Shown: one piece after another, positions 42,364 through 50,604 of the stretch
Numbering within the stretch: position 1 is the first letter of the stretch
Layout: every line of letters begins with the position of its first letter
Source: Fidelibacterota bacterium
GTDB lineage: Bacteria > Fidelibacterota > Marinisomatia > SCGC-AAA003-L08 > TS1B11
Reading direction: 5' to 3'
NCBI GenBank assembly: GCA_004124875.1
Contig: SCKJ01000004.1
Location: forward strand, 124,001-188,000
DNA: 64,000 bases
Program-made: the position numbers and the translations under genes
Notes under the pieces: model-generated
Told to the model about the DNA's origin: nothing
Databases searched by the model: none
Seen by the model: the letters and a program-made list of their open reading frames with translations, nothing else

Positions 42364-42881
42364 TGGATACCATCGCGCCGCTGTTGCTGTTGGTTCTGTT
42401 TTCCGGCGCTGTATTTTATGTGTTCGTCCCTTTTTTAGGGCCCGTGGTCCTGGCCACGGGTGACGAAGCGGCCACGAACACGATCGCGCTGGAACTGCGC
42501 AAGATCAGCCTCTACAAGCAGCTGCGGGAAGTTGAATTTGAGCAGCAAATGGGACTTGTTGATGACCACGACTACACCCGTATTCGCGCCGACCTGATGG
42601 AGGAGGTGGCTGGCGTGCTGCAAGATGCACAGGCCGCCAGTGGGAAGTCGCCTGGGCAAGCAGCGGGGGTCACCCTGAGCCCGCCAGCTGGCGGATCGAA
42701 GGGAGCCGTAGCAGTGGCGGAGACGTGTCCATCCTGTGGCGCCGAAACGGAATCTGATGGCCGGTTTTGCAGCCAGTGCGGCACCCAGCTCGGCGCCGGA
42801 TGTCCCAACTGTGGCGCGAGAGTTGAGCCGCAGGATCAATTCTGCGGACACTGCGGTCGAGGTCTGGTCAGCTCCAGCTAA
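42363..42881 (+). CDS. CcmI-like N-terminus fused to a double zinc ribbon
   Basis: 172 aa. Residues 5-30 form a membrane helix. Residues 42-90 (ELRKISLYKQLREVEFEQQM and DYTRIRADLMEEV) resemble the cytoplasmic coiled-coil loop of CcmI. A Gly/Ala/Ser-rich linker (91-118) leads to two zinc-ribbon modules with ligand pairs C122/C125 with C136/C139 and C147/C150 with C161/C164. The ribbons should be cytoplasmic. I use ATG 42363, overlapping ccmH (TGATG). The fusion is unusual for a ccm operon and its role is unknown. Confidence 0.75.
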   Translation: MDTIAPLLLLVLFSGAVFYVFVPFLGPVVLATGDEAATNTIALELRKISLYKQLREVEFEQQMGLVDDHDYTRIRADLMEEVAGVLQDAQAASGKSPGQAAGVTLSPPAGGSKGAVAVAETCPSCGAETESDGRFCSQCGTQLGAGCPNCGARVEPQDQFCGHCGRGLVSSS

Positions 42882-42886
42882 CACCG

Positions 42887-43594
42887 GTGGCCGTGCTCCA
42901 GCTCAGGGAAGTCGCCAAGGCTTTCCACAGAAGGCCCGTCCTTCGAGATATCAGCCTGTCCCTTGATGCCGGGGAGCGGTTATTGCTCATCGGCCGCAAC
43001 GGAAGCGGCAAAACAACCTTGCTCAAGATTATGGCCGGTGTCATGCGTCCTGAAAGGGGCCGTGGCGACCTGCATGGGCAGCCTCTGTTCACTTCCGATG
43101 GCGCCTGGAGAAAGTCCGTGGCCCATCTGGGGCACCAGGCCGCGCTGTACCCCTCTTTTTCCGCCCGGGAAAATCTGAAACTGGTCCTGAAGTTGCGCCG
43201 TCTGCCGTGGAACGAGGACCGCTTTCAGGAGCTGCTCGACCTCTACGGGCTACAGGGCCGGAGCTCCGATCCTGTGGGTATCTACTCCGAAGGGATGCTG
43301 AGGCGCTTGGGGCTGATACGCCTGGCCATGACCGACTGGCAGGTGGCGCTGCTGGATGAGCCGGCCACTGCCCTCGATATGGATGGCATCGAACTGCTCA
43401 CCACAGCCATGAACCTCTGGCAGGCAGAGGGCCGGTCGCTGCTGTTCACCAGCCACGACATTGCCTGGGGCGCCGGGATGGCTGACAGGTGGGCGCTGCT
43501 TTCCGGAGGCGTCATTGCCGCAGAGCAGTCTGCGCCCGATGAGCAGTCGATCAGGACGGCGCTGGCTGCCGCGGCGCTGCCCGGAGCGGACTGA
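42887..43594 (+). CDS. ccmA: Heme exporter ATP-binding protein CcmA
   Basis: 235 aa ABC ATPase. Walker A GRNGSGKTTLLK, signature YSEGMLRRLGL (a CcmA-like variant of LSGGQ) and Walker B VALLDEPATALD. With CcmB, CcmC and CcmD it releases holo-CcmE in an ATP-dependent step. GTG start at 42887, five bases after the previous stop; an in-frame GTG at 42893 is possible. Confidence 0.93.
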   Translation: MAVLQLREVAKAFHRRPVLRDISLSLDAGERLLLIGRNGSGKTTLLKIMAGVMRPERGRGDLHGQPLFTSDGAWRKSVAHLGHQAALYPSFSARENLKLVLKLRRLPWNEDRFQELLDLYGLQGRSSDPVGIYSEGMLRRLGLIRLAMTDWQVALLDEPATALDMDGIELLTTAMNLWQAEGRSLLFTSHDIAWGAGMADRWALLSGGVIAAEQSAPDEQSIRTALAAAALPGAD

Positions 43595-44262
43595 TGTCGG
43601 CATTTTGGACGGTGCTGGGCAAGGAGCTGCGTCTGGAATGGCGCACCCGGGAAAGTGTGGCCGTGATGGTCATTTTCTCCCTGGCGGTGATCCTCCTGTT
43701 TGCGTTCGCCTTTAACGCCGGCTCGACGAGCATAAAACTGTTCGCTCCGGGGCTGCTCTGGATGACCTACTTCTTCAGCGCCGTGTTGGGCCTGCTGCGA
43801 TCGTTCGGCCGGGAGCGGGAGATGGACGCCTACGATCTGCTGATCTCCTCCCCGGTGGACCGCGGCGACATATTCCTGGGCAAGGCGCTGGCCTTCGCCC
43901 TGCTGCTGGCGCTGACCCAGGTCGTGAGCCTGCCGCTATTCAGCCTGTTTCTCGACTTTCCGTTGGCGACCGCCTCACCCATGATTATACCCATTTTCCT
44001 GCTCGCTGATGTGGCCATCGCCGCGGTGGGAACGGTAGTGGCCGGGATAGGATTGCGCTCACCCCATGGCGACACGCTGCTGCCGGTGCTGCTGTTCCCG
44101 CTGCTCACGCCCATGTTGATCGCCACGACGAGATCGACCTCCGCGGCGCTGGCGGACCGGCCGGCCAGTGAATACGATGTCTGGCTGATGCTGCTGTTAA
44201 CCTACAGCGTCGTCTTCCTTTTACTAGGGACTTTCATCTTTGATTACATTTCGGAACAATAA
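43594..44262 (+). CDS. ccmB: Heme exporter membrane protein CcmB
   Basis: 222 aa with six membrane helices. The N-terminal KELRLEWRTRESV and the LLRSFGREREMDAYDLLISSP loop are typical of CcmB. It starts on the last base of the ccmA stop (TGATG). Confidence 0.93.
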   Translation: MSAFWTVLGKELRLEWRTRESVAVMVIFSLAVILLFAFAFNAGSTSIKLFAPGLLWMTYFFSAVLGLLRSFGREREMDAYDLLISSPVDRGDIFLGKALAFALLLALTQVVSLPLFSLFLDFPLATASPMIIPIFLLADVAIAAVGTVVAGIGLRSPHGDTLLPVLLFPLLTPMLIATTRSTSAALADRPASEYDVWLMLLLTYSVVFLLLGTFIFDYISEQ

Positions 44263-44263
44263 T

Positions 44264-44953
44264 ATGGTGAAATTCCATTCCATACGAGGCAACCAGCTGT
44301 TTTTAGCGGCAACGGTAGTGGTGGCGCTGATCAATCTGTGGCTCATTTATAACGTTTCGCCCATGATTCGCGACCAGCAGATGGCTCAAAAAATATTCTA
44401 CTACCATGTGCCTCTGGCCTGGAACGCTTTCCTGGCCTACTCCGTCACCGGCATTGCCGCCATCATGTACTTGCGCAAAGGGGAACCCCGCTGGGACCGC
44501 TGGTCACTCGCCGGAGCGGAGATCGGCACCACCTTTGCCCTGCTTATTCTGCTCACCGGTCCAATCTGGGCGACCCCCATCTGGGGGAAATCGTGGAGCT
44601 GGGAGCCACGGTTGACCACCACTCTGATTCTGTTTCTTATTTTTATGGGGTATTTCATGGTGCGCGAATTTGGCGGCCCTTACGAAAGGGCCTCCCGTTA
44701 TGCGGCCGTGGTGGCGCTTTTGGGGCTGGCCGATGTGCCGCTGATTCTTTCGGCCGTCAAATGGTGGGCGCCGGAAGTGCAGAGCCATCCGCAAATGGAG
44801 ATGCTGCAGCAATCGGCTCTCATTCAACAGCTGTTTCTGTTTTCGCTGGCCAGTTTCACCCTTATTTTGGTGCACCTGATACGCTACCGGCATCACGCGG
44901 GCGAGCTGGAATACGCCCATCTGCAGAAGCAATATGGAGACGGCGATGGTTAA
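44264..44953 (+). CDS. ccmC: Heme exporter protein CcmC
   Basis: 229 aa with six membrane helices and the WWD domain WGKSWSWEPRLTTTLILF. It loads heme onto CcmE. The frame is open to a TTG at 44240, but ATG 44264 follows the ccmB stop by one base and fits the family start. Its last eight bases overlap ccmD. Confidence 0.92.
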   Translation: MVKFHSIRGNQLFLAATVVVALINLWLIYNVSPMIRDQQMAQKIFYYHVPLAWNAFLAYSVTGIAAIMYLRKGEPRWDRWSLAGAEIGTTFALLILLTGPIWATPIWGKSWSWEPRLTTTLILFLIFMGYFMVREFGGPYERASRYAAVVALLGLADVPLILSAVKWWAPEVQSHPQMEMLQQSALIQQLFLFSLASFTLILVHLIRYRHHAGELEYAHLQKQYGDGDG

Positions 44954-45053
44954 GTATGGTGGCTACCTGCTGGCCGTTATCCTGATCGTTTGGGGCGTGA
45001 TTGGCATGATGGCACTGTCGACCTGGCTGAAGGAACGCAAATATTTTTCCTGA
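44946..45053 (+). CDS. ccmD: Small heme exporter protein CcmD
   Basis: 35 aa, starting MVKYGGYLLAVILIVWGV: one membrane helix followed by a basic tail (WLKERKYF). Size, position directly after ccmC and the aromatic N-terminus match CcmD, which stabilises the CcmABC-CcmE complex. It overlaps ccmC by eight bases. The sequence is too short for a firm family call. Confidence 0.7.
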   Translation: MVKYGGYLLAVILIVWGVIGMMALSTWLKERKYFS

Positions 45054-45093
45054 TCTCACATCAGTTTACGCACTAGATTGGAAGCACTAGATC

Positions 45094-46164
45094 ATGGCGC
45101 GAAAAATAGTTCATGTCGTCGGAACCGGCACCATTGGAGAACCTCTGATCGGGTTGCTCAGCGACTACCGCGAGCCGCTCGGCATCGACGAGGTTACTTT
45201 CCATAAAAATACGCCGCTCACCAGCGACCGCTCCAAAGTGCGCGATTTGATGCGCCGTGGCGCGCGGTTGGCGGTCAACGAGGATGCCGTTGACGGCTTC
45301 AAAAGCATTGGCATGGATCCCGATTTTTCCACTGAAGAGGCCATTGACCGCGCCTCTGTGGTCATTGATTGCACGCCCAAGGGCATCGGCCATAAAAACA
45401 AGGCCGAGTACTACGAGCGTTTCAAGGAGAATACCACCGGATTCGTGGCTCAGGGGAGCGAGTACGGCTTTGGCAAGATGTACGCCCGCGGCATCAATGA
45501 TGACGTCCTGGAGACCGGCAACGACCAGTTCATCCAGGTGGTTTCGTGCAACACGCACAACATGGCCTGCCTCATTCAGACGCTGGCCTTGCAGGATCTC
45601 CCGGCGGAAAACCTGGTGGAAGGCCGCTTTGTGGTGATGCGCCGGGCCAACGATATCAGTCAGGACACCTCCTTCCTGCCCTCGCCGCAGGTGGGCAAGC
45701 ATACGGACGAGAAATACGGCACCCATCATGGCCGCGATTGCGCCGAACTTTTCGCCACCAAAAATATCGACCTCAACATTTACTCTTCGACTCTGAAGCT
45801 CAACTCGCAGTACATGCACATTGTGCACTTCAACCTGCATGTCAAGGAAGCCACCACGCTGCAACGGGTCATTGACCGGCTCGATGCCAACGACCGCATA
45901 TCGCTCACCGAAAAATCGACGGCCAACTCCATCTTTTCCTTCGGCCGGGATCACGGGCATTACGGACGCATCCTCAACCAGGCAGTTGTCCCCGTGCAGA
46001 CGCTCCAGGTCCGCAACGAGCATGAGATCATCGGCTTCGCCTTCACTTCCCAGGACGGCAACTCGCTGCTTTCCTCCATTTCCATTACCGACTGGTTTCT
46101 CTATCCGCACTCCTTCGAGGAAAAGATTCAGTGCCTGCAGCACCTGTTCTTTAGCGAGGTATAG
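45094..46164 (+). CDS. Type II (archaeal-type) glyceraldehyde-3-phosphate dehydrogenase
   Basis: 356 aa. An N-terminal Rossmann start (VHVVGTGTIGEPLIG) is followed by VVIDCTPKGIGHKNK and the catalytic VVSCNTH with C152, all as in archaeal GAPDH and unlike the bacterial SCTTN form. Later blocks include THHGRDCAELF and MHIVHFNLHV. It should interconvert glyceraldehyde 3-phosphate and 1,3-bisphosphoglycerate with NAD(P). Start ATG is 40 bases after ccmD. Direction in glycolysis or gluconeogenesis cannot be told. Confidence 0.85.
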   Translation: MARKIVHVVGTGTIGEPLIGLLSDYREPLGIDEVTFHKNTPLTSDRSKVRDLMRRGARLAVNEDAVDGFKSIGMDPDFSTEEAIDRASVVIDCTPKGIGHKNKAEYYERFKENTTGFVAQGSEYGFGKMYARGINDDVLETGNDQFIQVVSCNTHNMACLIQTLALQDLPAENLVEGRFVVMRRANDISQDTSFLPSPQVGKHTDEKYGTHHGRDCAELFATKNIDLNIYSSTLKLNSQYMHIVHFNLHVKEATTLQRVIDRLDANDRISLTEKSTANSIFSFGRDHGHYGRILNQAVVPVQTLQVRNEHEIIGFAFTSQDGNSLLSSISITDWFLYPHSFEEKIQCLQHLFFSEV

Positions 46165-46168
46165 AGCG

Positions 46169-46840
46169 GTGCCCCTGCGGACCCTTGTGACCGGTCCGTT
46201 CCGGGAGAACACCTACCTGGTGTGGGCCGAGGGCGCCAATGCCGCCCTGCTTATAGATCCCGGCGATGAGCCGGAGATCATTCAGGCGGCCGCCCTGGAG
46301 CTGCAGGTGCAGGTGGCCCTTATCCTGTTGACCCACGGCCACCTGGATCATGTCGGCGCAGTCGATGCGATGCGTGAGGTCTCCGGCGCGCCGGCAGCCG
46401 CTTCCCGTGACGAACGTGAACTGATCGCGTGGTTTCCTGAATCGTGCCGTCTCTTTGGGCTGCCGGAGCGGCCCGCGCCCACCATCGACCACTGGCTTAA
46501 GCCTGACGCCAGCCATCTGCCGGCCGTGATTGCAGACCTGCTGCCGTGGGGCCCGGCCATCACCATCCACCAAACGCCAGGCCATACGCTCGGGGGGGTG
46601 ACTTACCAGGTGGGCGGCGACCTGTTTACCGGCGATACCCTGTTCAAGGAATCCATAGGGCGCACGGACCTGCCCGGAGGAGACATGCCGACATTGGCCG
46701 TATCCCTGGCTAAATTGGTGCGTCTGGGCGATGACCTGAATGTCTATCCCGGACACGGCGAATCAACGACGATCGGGCAGGAGAAAATGAACAACGGGTA
46801 TATTCAGCAGCTGGTACCGGCGGAATTCCTGGGTGGCTGA
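46169..46840 (+). CDS. MBL-fold metallo-hydrolase, glyoxalase II-like
   Basis: 223 aa. The metal site THGHLDHVGAV (HxHxDH) is followed by PGHTLGGVTYQ, FTGDTLF with the bridging Asp, and YPGHGESTTIG. Such proteins cleave S-lactoylglutathione-like or other thioesters. The frame is open upstream inside the GAPDH gene, but homology begins at GTG 46169. Its stop overlaps the next gene (GTG at 46833). Confidence 0.88.
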   Translation: MPLRTLVTGPFRENTYLVWAEGANAALLIDPGDEPEIIQAAALELQVQVALILLTHGHLDHVGAVDAMREVSGAPAAASRDERELIAWFPESCRLFGLPERPAPTIDHWLKPDASHLPAVIADLLPWGPAITIHQTPGHTLGGVTYQVGGDLFTGDTLFKESIGRTDLPGGDMPTLAVSLAKLVRLGDDLNVYPGHGESTTIGQEKMNNGYIQQLVPAEFLGG

Positions 46841-48701
46841 CCGCTCGAAATCGGCCCTCATGCTGGCCTTGGCTGACCGGGTGCTGCTGGCAGATGGGGC
46901 CATGGGCACCATGATTTACGAATCGGGGATATTCGTCAACCGCTGCTTCGATGAGCTCAATCTCGCCGAACCCAAACTCATTATCGATATTCACAAAAAA
47001 TATCTTGATTCGGGCGCTGATATTATTGAGACCAACACGTTTGGCGCCAGCAGGTGCAAGCTCGAAAAATTTGGTCTGGAAGGGAAAGTTACCGAGATTA
47101 ACCGCCTCGGGGCGGAGCACGCCCGCAGCGCGGTTGCCAGCCGTGAAGCATTTGTGGTCGGATCGGTGGGGCCGCTTGGGCGTGCCATCGTTGCCGACAA
47201 GGGCATTACGCCCGAGGAGGCCCACGACGCCTTCGCCGAGCAGATAGCCGCCCTGGTCGATGCCGGGGTGGACGCTCTGTTGCTGGAAACTTTCTCCCAT
47301 CTGGGCGAAATGGCCATCGCGCTGGAGGCCGCCAGGGAAATCAGCCTCGATATCCCCATCATTGGCCAATTTACCTACGCCGATGAGACGAATGTTTTGG
47401 GTGGCGCTTCCATCGCCGAGACCGTCAGCGTGCTGGAGACCAAAGGGGCCGATGTGGCCGGAGTCAACTGCACGGTAGGGCCCCGGGTTCTGCTGGAAGT
47501 GGTGACGCAGCTGGTGGCGCTGTCGCAGCTGCCCGTCTCCGTGATGCCCAACGCAGGCCGCCCCGAATATGTGGATGGGCGCCTGTTCTACTTCGCCACA
47601 CCGGACTATTTTGCCAAGTACGCCAAGCGGTTTGTCAACGCCGGCGCCCGGATCGTGGGCGGGTGCTGCGGCACGACACCCGAGCATATCCAGTCGATGG
47701 CCGGCGCCGTGCGGGCGCTGGGCGGCAGCCGGCAGCGGGCGATATCGGCAACGCCGGTGGAACAGGCAGAGGCGCTGGAGGAGATTCCCCTGGGGCAGCG
47801 GTCGCCCTTTGGAAAAAAATTGGCCGCGGGGCAGTTTGTGGTCAGCGTCGAGATCGATCCACCGAAAGGCCTCTCTCTTGAGAAGACCATTAAAGGGGGC
47901 CAACTGCTGAAGGCGGCTGGCGTCGATGTGGCCAATATCGCGGACGGTCCGCGAGCCACCGCCCGCATCTCGGCCCAGGCCATGGGTCTGATTCTGGAGC
48001 GGGAAGTCGGCATAGAAACGATTCTGCACACCTCGTGCCGCGACCGGAATCTACTCGGCCTGCAGTCGGACATGTTGGGCGCCTTCACCAGCGGATTCCG
48101 CAATTTATTGGCCATCACCGGAGATCCGCCCCTGATGGGAGATTACCCTTCGGCCACTGGCGTGTTCGATGTGGATGCCATTGGACTGGTGATTCTGCTG
48201 AAGCACCTCAATCGTGGACTCGACATGGGTGGCCGCAGTATGAAAGGACAGACGGCGTTTACCATTGGCGTGGCTGCCAACCCCGCCGCGCAGAATATGG
48301 AGCGGGAGATGGAGCGGCTCGAGCGTAAGGCTGAGGTGGGCGGAGAGTTCATCATGACGCAGCCCATCTACGATCACGATTTACTGCGCGAATTTTTAAG
48401 CCGGGTGAAGCCGCTTAAACTCCCGGTGCTGGTGGGCATATTGCCACTGGCCTCTTTTCGCAACGCCGAATTTCTGCATAATGAAGTGCCCGGCATGACC
48501 GTGCCGGATGACGTGCGCGAGCGCATGCGCAAGGCGGGTGAGAGCGGGCTGGAGGAAGGCATCGCTATTGCGCAGGAGATGTTGCTGGCCATGAAGGATA
48601 CTGCGGCCGGAGTCTATGTCATGCCGCCCTTTAACCGTTTTTCTGTCGCCCTTAAGGTATTGGAACCGCTAGAGCTGCAACCTGTGGGCGCGGCGGTGTA
48701 A
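46833..48701 (+). CDS. Bifunctional homocysteine S-methyltransferase / methylenetetrahydrofolate reductase
   Basis: 622 aa fusion. Residues 1-300 are a Zn-dependent homocysteine methyltransferase domain, with zinc ligands C213 (VNCTVGP) and C278-C279 (GGCCGTTPEHI). Residues about 330-620 are an MTHFR domain, with VEIDPPKG at its start and GEFIMTQPIYDH in the middle. It links methyl-THF production to methionine synthesis. There is no B12 domain, so the methyl donor for the first half is uncertain. Confidence 0.9.
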   Translation: MADRSKSALMLALADRVLLADGAMGTMIYESGIFVNRCFDELNLAEPKLIIDIHKKYLDSGADIIETNTFGASRCKLEKFGLEGKVTEINRLGAEHARSAVASREAFVVGSVGPLGRAIVADKGITPEEAHDAFAEQIAALVDAGVDALLLETFSHLGEMAIALEAAREISLDIPIIGQFTYADETNVLGGASIAETVSVLETKGADVAGVNCTVGPRVLLEVVTQLVALSQLPVSVMPNAGRPEYVDGRLFYFATPDYFAKYAKRFVNAGARIVGGCCGTTPEHIQSMAGAVRALGGSRQRAISATPVEQAEALEEIPLGQRSPFGKKLAAGQFVVSVEIDPPKGLSLEKTIKGGQLLKAAGVDVANIADGPRATARISAQAMGLILEREVGIETILHTSCRDRNLLGLQSDMLGAFTSGFRNLLAITGDPPLMGDYPSATGVFDVDAIGLVILLKHLNRGLDMGGRSMKGQTAFTIGVAANPAAQNMEREMERLERKAEVGGEFIMTQPIYDHDLLREFLSRVKPLKLPVLVGILPLASFRNAEFLHNEVPGMTVPDDVRERMRKAGESGLEEGIAIAQEMLLAMKDTAAGVYVMPPFNRFSVALKVLEPLELQPVGAAV

Positions 48702-48721
48702 ATTCTCCGCAGGAGATGATT

Positions 48722-50053
48722 ATGGCCGACGCAACCACCCACCCCGCTGAAACCGTGCTCGCCTTTATGCGGCGTCAGGGGATCGAGCTCGAAAGCGGCC
48801 ATATTGTGCTGGCGCTGTCTGGCGGACTCGATTCGGTCTGCCTGGCGCATCTGCTGGCGGACCTGCGCAAATCGCAAAAATTTGACCTGTCGCTGGCGCA
48901 CGTCAATCATCATCTGCGGGCCGATAGCGATGTCGATGAGGCCTTCTGCACGGCGCTGGCGGCGCGCCTGCAGCTGCCCCTGAGCGTGACGCATCTCGAT
49001 CCCCGAGCCAGGGGCCAGGCTTCGGTGGAAGCATGGGCGCGTGATCAGCGTTACGCCGCCCTGGAAAAGGTGGCCGATCAGCTGGGGGCCGACTGGATCG
49101 CCACGGCCCATCATGCCGATGATCAGGTGGAGACGGTATTGATGCGGCTGCAACAGGGGTCCTCACTGTTGACCCTCGCCGGCATCCGGCCGGTTAACGG
49201 TCGCGTGATCCGGCCGCTGCTGGAACTTTCCCGCGCACAAATTGCGAAGTGGGCCGCAGAGCGCCGCCTCCAATGGATCGAGGACCCCACCAACACCGAT
49301 GTCCGGTTTCTGCGCAACTCCTTGCGCCACGGTTTGCTGAAAGATGCCGCGTTTGCCGAGGGGGGCATCCGCGAAACGCTGCTCAGACTCAGCCACTTGG
49401 CACAACGGTATGAGCGGCGCTGCGCTGATGCCAGTGCCTTTGTGGTCTCCGCAGCCGTTCCGGGAAGCGTAAAGGGATCATTTGCTTTACAGGGTGACTT
49501 GTGCCTATCATCGGACGGCGACGTAATGAAACTGGCCCTTAAGGCCCTGGCCCAGGCGCATATGAATCTGAGCACCAGCTTTGGGGACTCACATTGGCAG
49601 AGTTTCCGCCAATTTGTCAAGCATTCCTCGAGCGGCAAGGTTTTTGATCTGTCCAGAGGTATGAAAGCGTTGAAAAACCGGCAGGAGGTCGTTTTTTATC
49701 CAGCGGCCCTGGGAACCTCTGCCGCGCCGATGGTGTTAACGCCGGGCATCCATCGCTGGGGGGGACATGAGATTCGAGTGGACCGCTCTGTCCATAAAGG
49801 CTTGGCCCCGCAACCCTACAGCTTGCGTGCCAGGCGCAGTGGAGACAAAATCAGGACTCGGGGAGGCCATAACCGGCTGGTGAGCGATATCATGATGGAT
49901 GCGAAATTGAGCGTATTGGATAAACGGCATTGGCCGGTGGTCGCAAGGCCTGGGGGCCGCGCCGTATGGGTGCCCGGACTGGGCGCGCAAGCCGATAAGC
50001 TTCAGGTCGACAGTTGGAGGATGCAGTGGCGACAGCTCAGCTCGATGGCATAA
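48722..50053 (+). CDS. tilS: tRNA(Ile)-lysidine synthetase TilS
   Basis: 443 aa. The PP-loop LALSGGLDSVCLAHLL, the AHVNHHLR block and the ATAHHADDQVET block identify TilS, which makes lysidine at C34 of tRNA-Ile(CAU). The C-terminal domain is also present (RRSGDKIRTRGG). I choose ATG 48722, six bases after AGGAG; ATG 48716 abuts that site. The gene order tilS-hpt-ftsH is widespread in bacteria. Confidence 0.92.
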   Translation: MADATTHPAETVLAFMRRQGIELESGHIVLALSGGLDSVCLAHLLADLRKSQKFDLSLAHVNHHLRADSDVDEAFCTALAARLQLPLSVTHLDPRARGQASVEAWARDQRYAALEKVADQLGADWIATAHHADDQVETVLMRLQQGSSLLTLAGIRPVNGRVIRPLLELSRAQIAKWAAERRLQWIEDPTNTDVRFLRNSLRHGLLKDAAFAEGGIRETLLRLSHLAQRYERRCADASAFVVSAAVPGSVKGSFALQGDLCLSSDGDVMKLALKALAQAHMNLSTSFGDSHWQSFRQFVKHSSSGKVFDLSRGMKALKNRQEVVFYPAALGTSAAPMVLTPGIHRWGGHEIRVDRSVHKGLAPQPYSLRARRSGDKIRTRGGHNRLVSDIMMDAKLSVLDKRHWPVVARPGGRAVWVPGLGAQADKLQVDSWRMQWRQLSSMA

Positions 50054-50604
50054 AAGTGCTCGGGGGTGGTCCGTTCGGCGGCCGCGATCTGGAGCTCATG
50101 ATTACCCGCGACGCCATCCAGGATCGCGTGCGGGAGATGGCTGCGGAAATCTCCGGGCGTTACGCTGCCCGGGGCCCGATTATCATCGGTATCCTGAATG
50201 GATCGTTCATCTTCATGGCCGATCTGGTGCGGGCGCTGCAAATCCCGTTTGAAGTTGACTTTATCAAGCTCTCGTCATACGGCAGCGAAACCTCCTCCTC
50301 CGGCACCGTACGCCTGCTGAAGGATATCAGCGCTGACATTACCGGCCGGGATGTCATCGTCGTGGAAGATATTATTGACACCGGTCTAACCATTAACTTT
50401 CTGCGCCGCAGATTGGAAGAAGCGGGACCCACATCTGTTTCATTTGTGACCCTTTTGCTCAAGGATGACGTTGCCAAACTCGATTTCACCATTGACCATG
50501 TTGGCTTCAAAATCCCCAATCGGTATGTCGTAGGATATGGCCTGGATATCGACCAGCAAATGCGCGGTCTGGACGCCATCTACGCCCTGAAGGAGCAAGA
50601 ATAA
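50026..50604 (+). CDS. hpt: Hypoxanthine phosphoribosyltransferase
   Basis: 192 aa purine-salvage enzyme that makes IMP or GMP from base and PRPP. The PRPP motif VIVVEDIIDTGLT, the GILNGSFIFMADL block and DFIKLSSYGSETSSSG are standard. GTG 50026 is five bases after GGAGG and overlaps tilS by 28 bases; an upstream TTG at 50014 lies before that site. Confidence 0.93.
   Translation: MATAQLDGIKVLGGGPFGGRDLELMITRDAIQDRVREMAAEISGRYAARGPIIIGILNGSFIFMADLVRALQIPFEVDFIKLSSYGSETSSSGTVRLLKDISADITGRDVIVVEDIIDTGLTINFLRRRLEEAGPTSVSFVTLLLKDDVAKLDFTIDHVGFKIPNRYVVGYGLDIDQQMRGLDAIYALKEQE

Noticed and set aside
45821..46168. Upstream extension of the MBL hydrolase into the GAPDH gene
   Set aside because: The extra 116 codons are an out-of-frame reading of GAPDH; MBL homology starts at GTG 46169.
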